DNA of 64,000 nucleotides from Jeongeupia sp. HS-3. Lineage in GTDB: Bacteria > Pseudomonadota > Gammaproteobacteria > Burkholderiales > Chitinibacteraceae. The stretch spans positions 930,001 through 994,000 of the forward strand of contig NZ_AP024094.1 of NCBI RefSeq assembly GCF_015140455.1, written 5' to 3'. The notes below the pieces were generated by a model. The model was given only the letters and a program-made list of their open reading frames with translations, was not told the origin of the DNA and made no database searches. This document shows, piece after piece, positions 25,692 to 34,553 of the stretch; position 1 is the stretch's first letter, and each line of letters opens with the position of its first letter. Position numbers and translations under genes: made by a program.

Positions 25692-28139
25692 ATGAAAAAG
25701 CCAAAACTCGTCGTCGTCGGCAACGGCATGGCCGGCATCCGCACCGTCGAGGAGCTGCTGACGCTGTCACCCGATCTGTACGACATCTGCGTCTTCGGTG
25801 CCGAGCCGCACCCGAACTACAACCGCATCCTGCTGTCGCCGGTTTTGGCCGGCGAGCAGGAGTTCAAGGACATCGTCCTCAACCCGCTGGCCTGGTACGC
25901 CGACAACAACATCCGCCTGCATCTGAGCAAGAGCGTGGTACGGATCGACCGGCACCGCCGCGTCGTCGTCGCCGACGATGGCACCGAGGAGCCGTACGAC
26001 CGGCTGCTGCTGGCGACCGGGTCGACGCCGTTCATCCTACCGGTACCGGGCAAGGCGCTGAAGGGGGTGATCAGCTACCGCGACATCTACGACACCGAAA
26101 CGATGATCGCCACCGCCAAAACCAAGAAAAGCGCCGTCGTCATCGGCGGCGGGCTCTTGGGGCTGGAAGCGGCCAACGGCCTGAAAATTCGCGGCATGGA
26201 CGTGACCGTGGTGCATCTGGGCGAATGGCTGCTCGACAAACAACTCGACATCACCGCCGGCAAGCTGTTGCAAGCGTCGCTGGAAGAGCGCGGGCTGAGC
26301 TTTCTGCTGCAAAAGCAGACGTCCGATCTTGTCGGCAACGATGGCGGCGAAGTCACCGCGATCCGCTTCAAGGATGGCGATGAAGTCGCTGCCGATCTGG
26401 TGGTGATGGCCGTCGGCATCCGCCCGAATACCGCGCTGGCGGAGTCGGCCGGGCTGCATTGCAACCGCGGCATCGTCGTCAGCGATGCGCTGCAAACGTT
26501 CGACCCGCGCATTTACGCCGTCGGCGAGTGCGTCAGCCACCGTGGTGTCGCTTACGGCCTGGTCGCGCCACTGTTCGAGCAGGCCAAGGTCTGCGCCAAC
26601 CATCTGGCGCAGCTCGGCATCGGCCAGTACAAGGGCTCGGTGCTGTCGACCAAGCTCAAGGTCACCGGCATTGACCTGTTCAGTGCCGGTGATTTCATGG
26701 GCGGCGAGGGCACCGAGGACATCGTGCTGTCCGACCCGGCCGGCGGCGTCTACAAGAAGCTGGTGATCAAGGACGACCAGCTCGTCGGCGCCTGCCTGTA
26801 CGGCGATACCGCCGACGGCGCGTGGTACTTCAAGCTGCTGCGCGAAGGCCGCAAGATCGCCGACCTGCGCGAATCGCTGATGTTCGGCGAATCCGCGATC
26901 GGCGATGCCGGCGTCGCCGGCCAGAGCCGTGCCGGTGCGATGCAGGACAGCGACGAGGTCTGCGGCTGCAACGGCGTGTGCAAGGGCACCATCGTCAAGG
27001 CGATCAAGGACAAGGGCCTGTTCACTGTCGACGATGTGAAGAAGCACACCAAGGCCGCCAGTTCCTGCGGCTCGTGTACCGGCCTGGTCGAACAAATCCT
27101 GATGAACACCCTGGGCGGCAGCTTTCAGGAGACGCCGAAAACCAAGGCGATCTGCGGCTGTACCGACCGCAATCACGGCGAAGTGCGCAAGGCGATCCGC
27201 GAGCATCATCTGCTCGATCACAAGGCGGTGTACGACTTCCTCGAATGGCGCACGCCCAACGGCTGCGCGACCTGCCGCCCGGCGGTGAACTACTACCTGC
27301 TCTCGACCTGGCCCAAGGAGGCCAAGGACGACCCGCAAAGCCGCTTTGTCAACGAGCGGGTGCACGCCAATATCCAGAAGGACGGCACCTTCTCGGTGAT
27401 TCCACAGATGAAGGGCGGCGTGACCAATTCGTCCGAGCTGCGCCGCATCGCCGACGTCGCCGACAAGTACCACGTACCGATGGTCAAGGTCACCGGCGGC
27501 CAGCGCATCGACCTGCTCGGCGTGAAAAAGGAAGATCTCGTCGACGTGTGGAAGGACTTGGGTATGCAGTCGGGCCATGCCTACGGCAAGTCGATCCGCA
27601 CGGTGAAAACCTGCGTCGGCAGCGAGTTCTGCCGCTTCGGTACGCAGAACAGCACGCAGATGGGCATCGACCTCGAAACCATGCTCGCGAACATGTGGTC
27701 GCCGCACAAGGTGAAGCTGGCGGTGAGCGGCTGCCCGCGCAATTGCGCCGAATCGGGAATCAAGGACGTTGGCGTGATCGCCGTCGACAGCGGCTGGGAG
27801 CTGTATGTCGGCGGCAACGGCGGCATCAAGACCGAGGTGGCGCAGTTCTTCGTCAAGGTCAAAACCAGCGATGAGGTGAAGGAGTACAGCGGTGCCTTTC
27901 TGCAGCTGTACCGCGAGGAGGCGTATTACCTCGACCGCACCGTGCATTACATCGCCCGCGTTGGTCTCGATTACATCAAGCAGAAGGTCGTCGACGATGC
28001 GGCCAACCGCAAGGCGCTGTTCGAGCGGCTGCTGTATTCGCTCGAAGGCTTGCCCGACCCGTGGGCCGCACGGATCGCCGGGGCGCAAAAGAGCGAATAC
28101 ATCCCGATCAAACTCGTCCCCGCAGGAGAGCCGGCATGA
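25692..28139 (+). CDS. nirB: assimilatory nitrite reductase (NAD(P)H), large subunit
   Basis: Reduces nitrite to ammonium in the cytoplasm. 815 residues. An FAD motif VVGNGMAGIRT is at the N-terminus and an NAD(P) motif VIGGGLLGLEAA near residue 150. A BFD-type [2Fe-2S] region with paired cysteines (VCGCNGVCKG, SSCGSCTGL) lies around 425-475, and a second such cysteine set (ICGCTD, GCATCRP) follows. The siroheme/[4Fe-4S] motifs are TCVGSEFCRFG (about 639) and SGCPRNCAES (about 678). Its stop overlaps nirD by four bases. Siroheme supply comes from cobA at the end of the operon. Confidence 0.97.
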   Translation: MKKPKLVVVGNGMAGIRTVEELLTLSPDLYDICVFGAEPHPNYNRILLSPVLAGEQEFKDIVLNPLAWYADNNIRLHLSKSVVRIDRHRRVVVADDGTEEPYDRLLLATGSTPFILPVPGKALKGVISYRDIYDTETMIATAKTKKSAVVIGGGLLGLEAANGLKIRGMDVTVVHLGEWLLDKQLDITAGKLLQASLEERGLSFLLQKQTSDLVGNDGGEVTAIRFKDGDEVAADLVVMAVGIRPNTALAESAGLHCNRGIVVSDALQTFDPRIYAVGECVSHRGVAYGLVAPLFEQAKVCANHLAQLGIGQYKGSVLSTKLKVTGIDLFSAGDFMGGEGTEDIVLSDPAGGVYKKLVIKDDQLVGACLYGDTADGAWYFKLLREGRKIADLRESLMFGESAIGDAGVAGQSRAGAMQDSDEVCGCNGVCKGTIVKAIKDKGLFTVDDVKKHTKAASSCGSCTGLVEQILMNTLGGSFQETPKTKAICGCTDRNHGEVRKAIREHHLLDHKAVYDFLEWRTPNGCATCRPAVNYYLLSTWPKEAKDDPQSRFVNERVHANIQKDGTFSVIPQMKGGVTNSSELRRIADVADKYHVPMVKVTGGQRIDLLGVKKEDLVDVWKDLGMQSGHAYGKSIRTVKTCVGSEFCRFGTQNSTQMGIDLETMLANMWSPHKVKLAVSGCPRNCAESGIKDVGVIAVDSGWELYVGGNGGIKTEVAQFFVKVKTSDEVKEYSGAFLQLYREEAYYLDRTVHYIARVGLDYIKQKVVDDAANRKALFERLLYSLEGLPDPWAARIAGAQKSEYIPIKLVPAGEPA

Positions 28140-28465
28140 ACGCGCCAATGATTGCTGAACAATGGCTGCGCGTCTGCGCGGTGGACGACATCCCGATGCT
28201 AGGCAGCCGGGTCATCGCGCGCGAGGCCGGCAATATTGCGGTCTTTCGCACCGCCACCGACAGCGTGTTTGCCTTGCTCGATCGCTGCCCGCACAAGGGA
28301 GGGCCGTTGAGTCAGGGCATCGTCCATGGCGAAGCGGTGACGTGCCCGCTGCATAGCTGGAACATCGACCTGAGTTCCGGCGAGGCCAGGGCGCCCGATG
28401 TCGGCTGTGCGCGGCGGTTTCCGGTGAAGGTCGAAAACGGCGACGTCTATCTGGCCTTGGGGTAA
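28136..28465 (+). CDS. nirD: nitrite reductase small subunit (Rieske type)
   Basis: 109 residues from the ATG that overlaps the nirB stop (ATGA). The Rieske [2Fe-2S] ligands are all present: C51 and H53 in CPHKGG, C70 and H73 in CPLHSW. Some NirD proteins lack these ligands, so this one probably carries a cluster and passes electrons to NirB. The length matches the family. Confidence 0.95.
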   Translation: MNAPMIAEQWLRVCAVDDIPMLGSRVIAREAGNIAVFRTATDSVFALLDRCPHKGGPLSQGIVHGEAVTCPLHSWNIDLSSGEARAPDVGCARRFPVKVENGDVYLALG

Positions 28466-28482
28466 GGGCGAGGAGTATGGCG

Positions 28483-31221
28483 ATGAAAACGGTCACGAAG
28501 TCCACGTGTTGTTACTGCGGCGTCGGCTGCGGCGTGCTGATCGAATCGGACGGCGACAGGATCACCGGCATCCAGGGCGATCCGTCGCATCCGGCCAACT
28601 TCGGCCGGCTGTGCACCAAGGGCATGACGCTTCCGGCTACCGCAGCCAGCCTGACCGGTCGGGCGCTGTACCCGGAAATGCGGCTGACGCGCGATGCCGC
28701 ACGGCAACGCATCGACTGGGATGCGGCGCTTGACACGGTGGCCGAACGCTTTGCCGACATCATCGAGCGCCACGGCCCGGATTCTGTGGCGTTCTACGTG
28801 TCCGGCCAGTTGCTGACCGAGGATTACTACGTCTTCAACAAGCTCGCCAAGGGGCTGATCGGCACCAACAACATCGATACCAACTCGCGGCTGTGCATGA
28901 GCAGCGCGGTGACCGCGTACAAGCTGGCGCTGGGTGCCGACGGCCCGCCGACGTGCTACGAGGATCTGGAGCTTGCCGATTGCGTGCTGTTCGCCGGCAG
29001 CAATATGGCGTACGCGCATCCGGTGCTGTTCCGCCGGCTCGAAGCCGCCAAGGCGATGCGCCCGGCAACGCGCTGGATCGTGATCGACCCGCGCCGCACC
29101 GATACCGCTGCGATGGCCGACCTGCACTTGCAAATCCAGCCCGGCACCGATGTGGCGCTGTTCAACGGCATGTTGCATCACCTGATCTGGGAAGGGCTGG
29201 TCGACCCGACGTATATCGCCGCGCACACCGGCGGCTTTGCTGAACTCAAAAAGCTGGTGCGTGATTACACGCCGAAAATGGCGGCCGAGCTGTGCGGCAT
29301 TCTCGAGGCCGACCTGATTCAGGCTGCCGAATGGTTTGGCCGCAGTGACGGCGAAGGTTCGGCTAGACGTGGCGGCGGCGCCACGCTGTCGCTGTACTGC
29401 ATGGGTTTGAATCAATCGGCGCACGGCACCGACAAGAATCTGGCGCTGATCAACCTGCATCTGGCCACCGGCCAGATCGGCAAGCCCGGTGCCGGGCCGT
29501 TTTCGCTGACTGGCCAGCCGAACGCGATGGGCGGGCGCGAGGTCGGCGGCATGGCGACGATGCTCGCGGCGCATCGCGAGATCGCCAGCCCGTCTCATCG
29601 CGCCGAGGTCGCCGATATCTGGGGTGTGCCGAGCGAACGAATCTCCGGCCAGCCGGGCCTGCCGGCGGTGGCAATGTTCGACGCGATCCGCGCTGGCAAG
29701 ATCAAGGCGGTATGGATCGCCTGTACCAACCCGGCGCATTCGATGCCAGATGCGGGGCAAGTCACCGAGGCGCTGGCGGCGGCCGAGTTCGTCGTGGTGC
29801 AGGAAGCCTTTACCCAAACCGATACCGTGCCGTTTGCCGACGTGCTACTGCCGGCGGTAACCTGGGGAGAGAAGGACGGCGCGGTAACCAACTCGGAGCG
29901 GCGCATTTCCCGCGTTCGCGCCGCCGTCACCGCGCCGGGCGAGGCCAAGCCCGATTGGTGGATCGCGTCCGAAGTCGCGAAACGGATCGAGGCACGCTTG
30001 TATCCCGATGCGGCATCACTGTTTCCGTATACCGAAACCGCGGCCATTTTCGACGAGCATCGTCGTCTGACCCTGGGCCGTGATCTCGATATTGGCGGAC
30101 TTGATTACGCCTTGCTTGAATCGCACGGCCCGCAGCAATGGCCGCTGCGCGCCGGCATGAAGCAAGGCATTGCGCGTCGTTACGTCGATGGCACGTTCGC
30201 GACGCAAGACGGCCGTGCACGCTTTCACGCTACGCCGTACAAGCCGGTGGCCGAGCCGACCAACGCACACTATCCGTTCCACCTGCTCACCGGTCGGCTG
30301 CGCGATCAATGGCACGGCATGAGCCGCAGTGGCCGGCTGCCGCAACTGTTTGCGCACACGCCGGAACCGAGCGTGACGATGCATCCGCAAGACGCCGACC
30401 GACGCGGCTTCAAGGCTGGCGACTTGATGCGGGTGGAGAGCAAGCGCGGTGGCCTGATCCTGCCGCTGGCGATTTCCAGCGATGTACAAAGCGGCAGCGT
30501 CTTCGCCGCGATGCACTGGAGCGGCCAGTTTTTGAACTCGGCGGGCATCAACGCAGCCAGCCTGTCGAGTGTCGATGCCAAATCATCGCAGCCCGAACTC
30601 AAGCACGCCGCGGTGCGGATCGAGCGCGCCGAGCTGCCGTGGCGCGCGGTCGCGGCGCTGCGCAGCGACGACGTGCTGGCGCTGCACGCGGCGGTACAAC
30701 CGCTGCTGGCCGAGTGCGATTACGCGGCGATCAGCCTGCAAGGCCGGGATGTGCTGGTGCTGCGTGCCGCCTGTGTCGAGGCGCCGGCGGCGTGGCTGGA
30801 AAAACTGTTCGCCGCGCTCGACCTGCAGCCGGGCGCCGATGTGCTCGAATACCGCGATGCGCGCCGCAATATGGTCAAGCGTGTCGGCTGGCGCCGCTTT
30901 GAGGCTGGAGGCAGCGCGCTGCTTGGCTTCGTGTTCGCCGGCGATGTGGCTGCCGCCGATGGCCTGCTCGACAAACTGCTCGAAGGCGAAGCGTGGCAAG
31001 GCCCGCGGCTGGCGGTGTTTTCGCCCAAAGGCATGGCCGCCGCGCCACGCGATCGCGTCGTGTGCAGCTGCAAGCAGGTCAGCGAATCGCAGATACGCCG
31101 GCTGACCGCAGTCGGTGCCGGCATCAACGAATTGAAAGCGAACCTGGGCTGCGGCACCGTCTGCGGCTCGTGCGTGCCCGAACTGAAACGCTTGTGTGCC
31201 CCGTCGTCACAAGCCGCTTGA
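28483..31221 (+). CDS. nasC: assimilatory nitrate reductase, catalytic subunit
   Basis: Cytoplasmic Mo-bis-MGD enzyme reducing nitrate to nitrite. The ATG at 28483 is chosen because AGGAG (28471-28475) lies seven bases upstream. An ATG at 28477 is too close to it. 912 residues. An N-terminal [4Fe-4S] set (CCYCGVGC, later RLCTKG) is followed by the molybdopterin oxidoreductase domain (TNSRLCMSSAV, GSNMAYAHPVL) and the MGD-binding domain (HLLTGRLRDQWHGMSRSG). A C-terminal BFD-like [2Fe-2S] domain (VVCSCKQVSESQ, GCGTVCGSC) lies at about 858-905. No separate reductase subunit gene is nearby, so the electron donor is unknown. Confidence 0.95.
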   Translation: MKTVTKSTCCYCGVGCGVLIESDGDRITGIQGDPSHPANFGRLCTKGMTLPATAASLTGRALYPEMRLTRDAARQRIDWDAALDTVAERFADIIERHGPDSVAFYVSGQLLTEDYYVFNKLAKGLIGTNNIDTNSRLCMSSAVTAYKLALGADGPPTCYEDLELADCVLFAGSNMAYAHPVLFRRLEAAKAMRPATRWIVIDPRRTDTAAMADLHLQIQPGTDVALFNGMLHHLIWEGLVDPTYIAAHTGGFAELKKLVRDYTPKMAAELCGILEADLIQAAEWFGRSDGEGSARRGGGATLSLYCMGLNQSAHGTDKNLALINLHLATGQIGKPGAGPFSLTGQPNAMGGREVGGMATMLAAHREIASPSHRAEVADIWGVPSERISGQPGLPAVAMFDAIRAGKIKAVWIACTNPAHSMPDAGQVTEALAAAEFVVVQEAFTQTDTVPFADVLLPAVTWGEKDGAVTNSERRISRVRAAVTAPGEAKPDWWIASEVAKRIEARLYPDAASLFPYTETAAIFDEHRRLTLGRDLDIGGLDYALLESHGPQQWPLRAGMKQGIARRYVDGTFATQDGRARFHATPYKPVAEPTNAHYPFHLLTGRLRDQWHGMSRSGRLPQLFAHTPEPSVTMHPQDADRRGFKAGDLMRVESKRGGLILPLAISSDVQSGSVFAAMHWSGQFLNSAGINAASLSSVDAKSSQPELKHAAVRIERAELPWRAVAALRSDDVLALHAAVQPLLAECDYAAISLQGRDVLVLRAACVEAPAAWLEKLFAALDLQPGADVLEYRDARRNMVKRVGWRRFEAGGSALLGFVFAGDVAAADGLLDKLLEGEAWQGPRLAVFSPKGMAAAPRDRVVCSCKQVSESQIRRLTAVGAGINELKANLGCGTVCGSCVPELKRLCAPSSQAA

Positions 31222-31237
31222 ACCGGAGAGAACCATC

Positions 31238-31975
31238 ATGCGAAACGGTAAAGTCATCCTGCTTGGCGCTGGCCCCGGCGATCTGGATTTGCTGACGATC
31301 AAGGCCGCCAAGGCGCTGGCCGTCGCCGATATCCTGCTGCTCGACGATCTGGCCAATCCCGACATCGTCTCGCTGGCGCCGCAAGCGCGGGTGATCCGGG
31401 TCGGCAAGCGCGGCGGTTGCAAGTCGACGCCGCAGGATTTCATCCAGCGGCTGATGCGCCGCTATGCGCTGGCCGGCAAGGTGGTGGTGCGGGTCAAGGG
31501 GGGCGAGGTGCTGCTGTTCGGCCGCGCTGGCGAGGAAATCGCCTACCTGCAGGCGGCCGGGGTCGTGGTCGAGATCGTCAACGGCATCAGCTCGGGTCTT
31601 GCCGCTGCGGCCAGCCTCGGTATCTCGCTGACGCACCGCGAGCATTGCCGCGGGGTCACCTTCGTCACCGCGCATGCGCAAGATCATTCCGAGCCGGACT
31701 GGAATGCGCTGGCTGCGACCGGCACGACCCTGGTGATCTATATGGGCATGAGCCGGATCGACAGCCTCGCAGCCGGCTTGATGCGGACGCTGCCGCCGTG
31801 TACGCCGGCGGCCGTGGTCCAATGGGCGAGCACCGAGCGCGAGCAAAGGCTGGTGACGACGCTGGGTGCGCTGGCCGGCGATGCCGAGACCGCCGGCCTG
31901 GGCAGTCCGGCGATCATCCTCGTCGGCGAAGCGGTCGGCGAGGCCATGCAGACCGCGCTGCCGCTGGCGGCTTAG
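31238..31975 (+). CDS. cobA: uroporphyrinogen-III C-methyltransferase
   Basis: SAM-dependent enzyme that makes precorrin-2, the precursor of siroheme. 245 residues from the ATG at 31238 with GGAGAG upstream. Tetrapyrrole methylase motifs: VILLGAGPGDLDLLTIKA, VVVRVKGGEVLLFGRAGEE (usually GGDPFVFGRGGEE), EIVNGISSGLAAAA and VIYMGMSRI. As last gene of the nas operon, it supplies siroheme to NirB. The oxidation/ferrochelation step (CysG N-domain) is not encoded here. Its TAG stop interlocks with the TAA stop of the convergent lipoprotein gene. Confidence 0.93.
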   Translation: MRNGKVILLGAGPGDLDLLTIKAAKALAVADILLLDDLANPDIVSLAPQARVIRVGKRGGCKSTPQDFIQRLMRRYALAGKVVVRVKGGEVLLFGRAGEEIAYLQAAGVVVEIVNGISSGLAAAASLGISLTHREHCRGVTFVTAHAQDHSEPDWNALAATGTTLVIYMGMSRIDSLAAGLMRTLPPCTPAAVVQWASTEREQRLVTTLGALAGDAETAGLGSPAIILVGEAVGEAMQTALPLAA

Positions 31976-32361
31976 CGGTACTTGATCGCGATACCGACCA
32001 GACGCTGGCCTTCGATGTCCTGCACCGTTGCGGCCCAGTACGGGCCGGAGACATAGGCGCCGACCGGCTGGATGCGGTCGTAGACGATGACGACCGCATC
32101 GGCGCCAAGCAAGGCCGCCTCGGTGCGCAGCCTGTTCTCGATATCGGCGACGGCCGGTGCCGGGTCGGTGCTGGCGTCGATCTTCACTTCGCCGATCCGG
32201 TCGAACGGTTTCTTCGGTTCCTCGCGCAGGATCTGTACCGACGCCGGGCTGGTCGCAGCCGGGTGTGGCGCGCCGACGTACTGGGTCGACGTGGCGTCGA
32301 TGCTGGCGCAGGCCGCGAGCAGCAGGGCAACGGCGGCGGTGAGGAGCGGTGCGGCTTTCAT
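31972..32361 (-). CDS. putative lipoprotein
   Basis: 129 residues from the ATG at 32361. Signal peptide MKAAPLLTAAVALLLAAC with the lipobox LAAC (Cys18), so outer- or inner-membrane anchored. The mature domain is about 110 residues with IGEVKIDASTD, RTEAALLGADAVVIVYDR and a C-terminal VGIAIKYR. The pattern of small domains that ends with a 'GADAVV' strand is seen in several uncharacterised envelope lipoproteins. I assign no function. It converges on cobA with overlapping stop codons. Confidence 0.75.
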   Translation of the reverse strand: MKAAPLLTAAVALLLAACASIDATSTQYVGAPHPAATSPASVQILREEPKKPFDRIGEVKIDASTDPAPAVADIENRLRTEAALLGADAVVIVYDRIQPVGAYVSGPYWAATVQDIEGQRLVGIAIKYR

Positions 32362-32451
32362 GAAGGTCTCGCTTGGAAAGATGAGAATCAATTGCGATTG
32401 TAGCGCCAGCCGGAATCGTTGCCATCGAGAACTTCATTGCACAAGGCCGAG

Positions 32452-32478
32452 CGTGAACCCGCCCAGACGGGGTTCACG
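32452..32478. other. 9-bp hairpin downstream of the DoxX gene
   Basis: CGTGAACCC (32452-32460), nine-base loop, GGGTTCACG (32470-32478). It has no T-tract on either strand, so it is not a canonical terminator. It may stabilise the 3' end of the minus-strand operon. Confidence 0.35.
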
Positions 32479-32499
32479 TTCGGTGGTCACGCCAGCGCA

Positions 32500-32913
32500 T
32501 CAGCTACCAGCGGGATGAGATCGGTCCTTGCACCGGCACGCATCCAGACTGAAGCGGCCCGGGCCATGCATGGCCAGCACGATGAAGCCGCCCGCCATGG
32601 CCAGGTTCTTCAGGAACATGATCATCTGGATCTGATCGCCGAACTGCGTGTGGAACAGCGCGGCCGTCGCTAGGCAGAACCCCGCCAGCAGGGCTGCGGC
32701 GATGCGCGTCTGGTAGCCGACCAGGACCAGGATGCCGGCGCCGACCTCGAAGGCGATCGTTGGCCAAAGCAGGATGGCGGGCACGCGCATGGCCTCCATA
32801 TAGGCCGCCGTGGCCGCCAGCGCCCCGATCTTGCCCAGGCCGGCGAGGATAAAGATCAGTGCCATCAGCGCACGGGCGATCAACACTGCGATGGATTGGA
32901 CTTGGATGTTCAT
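32500..32913 (-). CDS. DoxX family membrane protein
   Basis: 137 residues from the ATG at 32913 (GAGGTCCC upstream). Four membrane helices with the DoxX pattern ARALMALIFILAGLGKIG, then FEVGAGILVLVGYQTR and MFLKNLAMAGGFIVLAMHGPGRFSLD. The family is linked to thiosulfate:quinone oxidation or to redox stress. The precise role here is unknown. It is the last gene of a three-gene minus-strand cluster with an NTF2-like protein and a quinone oxidoreductase. Confidence 0.88.
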   Translation of the reverse strand: MNIQVQSIAVLIARALMALIFILAGLGKIGALAATAAYMEAMRVPAILLWPTIAFEVGAGILVLVGYQTRIAAALLAGFCLATAALFHTQFGDQIQMIMFLKNLAMAGGFIVLAMHGPGRFSLDACRCKDRSHPAGS

Positions 32914-32930
32914 GATGGGACCTCGCTGAA

Positions 32931-33422
32931 TCAGTTCGGCCGCGGGGGCGGATTGGTGGTAGTGAAAATATAGCGGGCAAAGCGCCATTGCCCATCCGTT
33001 TCCCGATGAAAGAGGAACAGCTCCTGATTGGCTTCGGGGCCGCCCGGCTGGTCGCTACCCACCGCCGTGGCGGTGCCGCTCGAACGGGTGCGGGCGAATG
33101 CCCAGTCGCGTGACAGCAGGCGGATTTCGTCGATCTGGAAACGGATGTCGAGCTTGATCGCGCCGAACACACGTGTGTAAGCCTCACGCACCGCCGCACG
33201 CCCGACCGATGGCGGGCTGTGCTGCGGCATGAACACGCTGTCGTCACTGTAGAGCGCCATCACGCGTTCAATATCCGCAGCGTTCAGTGCCTGCTCGTAA
33301 CGGTTGAGCTGGCCGGTGATGGCGGTTTTTACCGCCGTGCCGGTTTGGGGCTGGGCGGCAAGGGCCGGCAGGGTGGTGCCGAATGCTGCTGCGGCCAAGG
33401 CCAGACGAAAAGTCCTGATCAT
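32931..33422 (-). CDS. exported NTF2-like (SnoaL/SgcJ-type) protein
   Basis: 163 residues with a Sec signal peptide (cleavage after LPALA, about residue 22). The mature domain is the NTF2-like fold of the SgcJ/EcaC group: LNRYEQALNAADIERVMALYSDDSVFM, VREAYTRVFGAI and QELFLFHRETDGQWRFARYIF. Such domains bind small ligands or act as enzymes, and none can be named. It is transcribed between the oxidoreductase and DoxX genes with gaps of about 17 bases on each side. Confidence 0.8.
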   Translation of the reverse strand: MIRTFRLALAAAAFGTTLPALAAQPQTGTAVKTAITGQLNRYEQALNAADIERVMALYSDDSVFMPQHSPPSVGRAAVREAYTRVFGAIKLDIRFQIDEIRLLSRDWAFARTRSSGTATAVGSDQPGGPEANQELFLFHRETDGQWRFARYIFTTTNPPPRPN

Positions 33423-33438
33423 GATGTCTCTCCCGGGT

Positions 33439-34425
33439 TCAAACGACGACGACGAGTTTGCCGAGCGCCTGATTGCTTTCCATCAGGCTGTGGGCGCGAC
33501 GGACATCGTCGAACGCAAAGGTTTCCACCCGCAGCGACGGGATGCGTTGTGCGGCGATGCCCTTGGCGATGTGGCGCAACGGGGCATCGTCGAGCGGCAA
33601 TGCCGCCGTACCGAGCAAGCCGCTGCCGAAGAAGCTCAGCCGTGTGGCGTTGGGCAGGTCCTGCATCAGGTTGAACTGATCGAGCACCGGCGGGCCGCCA
33701 AGCAGGCCGATGACCGCGACCGCACCGAAGGGCTTCAGTGCCTTGACGGTATCGCGCAGTGTCGAGGCGCCGACGACCTCCAGCGCCGCGTCGACGCCGT
33801 CCGGGGACAGTGCCTTGACCGCTTCGGCGATCTGGCCGTCATCGACGATCACCGCGTCCGCACCGACCTGTTTCAGCCGATCCGCGTTGGCGGCCGAGCG
33901 CGTGGTCGCGATCACCCGCAGTCCGAGCTCCTTGGCGTAGGCGACGGCCGCGAGGCCGACCGACGCGGTGGCGCCGCGGACCAGCAGCGTCTGGCCCGCA
34001 TGAACGGCCAGCGTTTTGACCAGCGCACCCCAAACGGTGAGATAGGACTCGGGCAGCGCCGCCAGTTCTTCCCACTGCAGTGCCACATCGTCGAGCGATA
34101 TCACGTTGCCGCGCAGCACCGCGACTTCCTCGGCATAGCTGCCGGTACGGCTGAACTGCAGCCCGCCCATCGCGGTGGCAACGCGCTGGCCGGTGCGGAA
34201 GGTGCCGGATGGATCGGCGATGACCTCGCCGACTGCCTCGATGCCCGGCACCCTGGGGCCGTCGATCGCGCCCATCTTGCCGGCGCGCAGATAGGCCTCG
34301 GCGCGATTGAGGCCGAAGGCGCGCACGCGGATGTGCACTTCGCCCGGCCCGGCTTGCGGTGCGGGAATGTCCTTCAGCTGCAGGACTTCCGGGCCGCCGG
34401 CTTGTTCGATGACATAGGCTTTCAT
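33439..34425 (-). CDS. zinc-type alcohol dehydrogenase-like / quinone oxidoreductase
   Basis: 328-residue medium-chain dehydrogenase/reductase. It has the GroES-like N-terminal domain (GPGEVHIRVRAFGLNRAEAYLRAG, PRVPGIEAVGEV) and an NADPH-binding domain with LVRGATASVGLAAVAYAKELG. The zinc-ligand cysteines are absent, so it belongs to the zinc-free quinone oxidoreductase group despite common naming. It is divergent from a LysR-type gene, which probably regulates it. Confidence 0.87.
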   Translation of the reverse strand: MKAYVIEQAGGPEVLQLKDIPAPQAGPGEVHIRVRAFGLNRAEAYLRAGKMGAIDGPRVPGIEAVGEVIADPSGTFRTGQRVATAMGGLQFSRTGSYAEEVAVLRGNVISLDDVALQWEELAALPESYLTVWGALVKTLAVHAGQTLLVRGATASVGLAAVAYAKELGLRVIATTRSAANADRLKQVGADAVIVDDGQIAEAVKALSPDGVDAALEVVGASTLRDTVKALKPFGAVAVIGLLGGPPVLDQFNLMQDLPNATRLSFFGSGLLGTAALPLDDAPLRHIAKGIAAQRIPSLRVETFAFDDVRRAHSLMESNQALGKLVVVV

Positions 34426-34493
34426 GATGTGACTCCTGTGATGGAATGCTCAACCGGCTTGTCCGGCTGATGGGGTCACGATATGCCTGCCGT

Positions 34494-34522
34494 TATTCGC
34501 AAAAAACCCCCTATATTCGTAA
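34494..34522. promoter_or_regulatory. direct repeats in the LysR intergenic region
   Basis: TATTCGCAA (from 34494) and TATTCGTAA (from 34514) are repeated exactly 20 bp apart, about two helical turns, inside the 128-bp divergent gap. They are candidate binding sites for the LysR regulator or for a second factor. Confidence 0.4.
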
Positions 34523-34553
34523 TCTTCTTATCAAAAATGGAAGGGTTGGGCGG

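Noticed and set aside
26037..28148. Long minus-strand open frame opposite nirB
   Set aside because: nirB is certain on the other strand and the shadow protein shows no motif.
32452..32478. Terminator for the DoxX cluster
   Set aside because: The hairpin is real but has no T-tract on the minus strand, so it is listed only as a hairpin.
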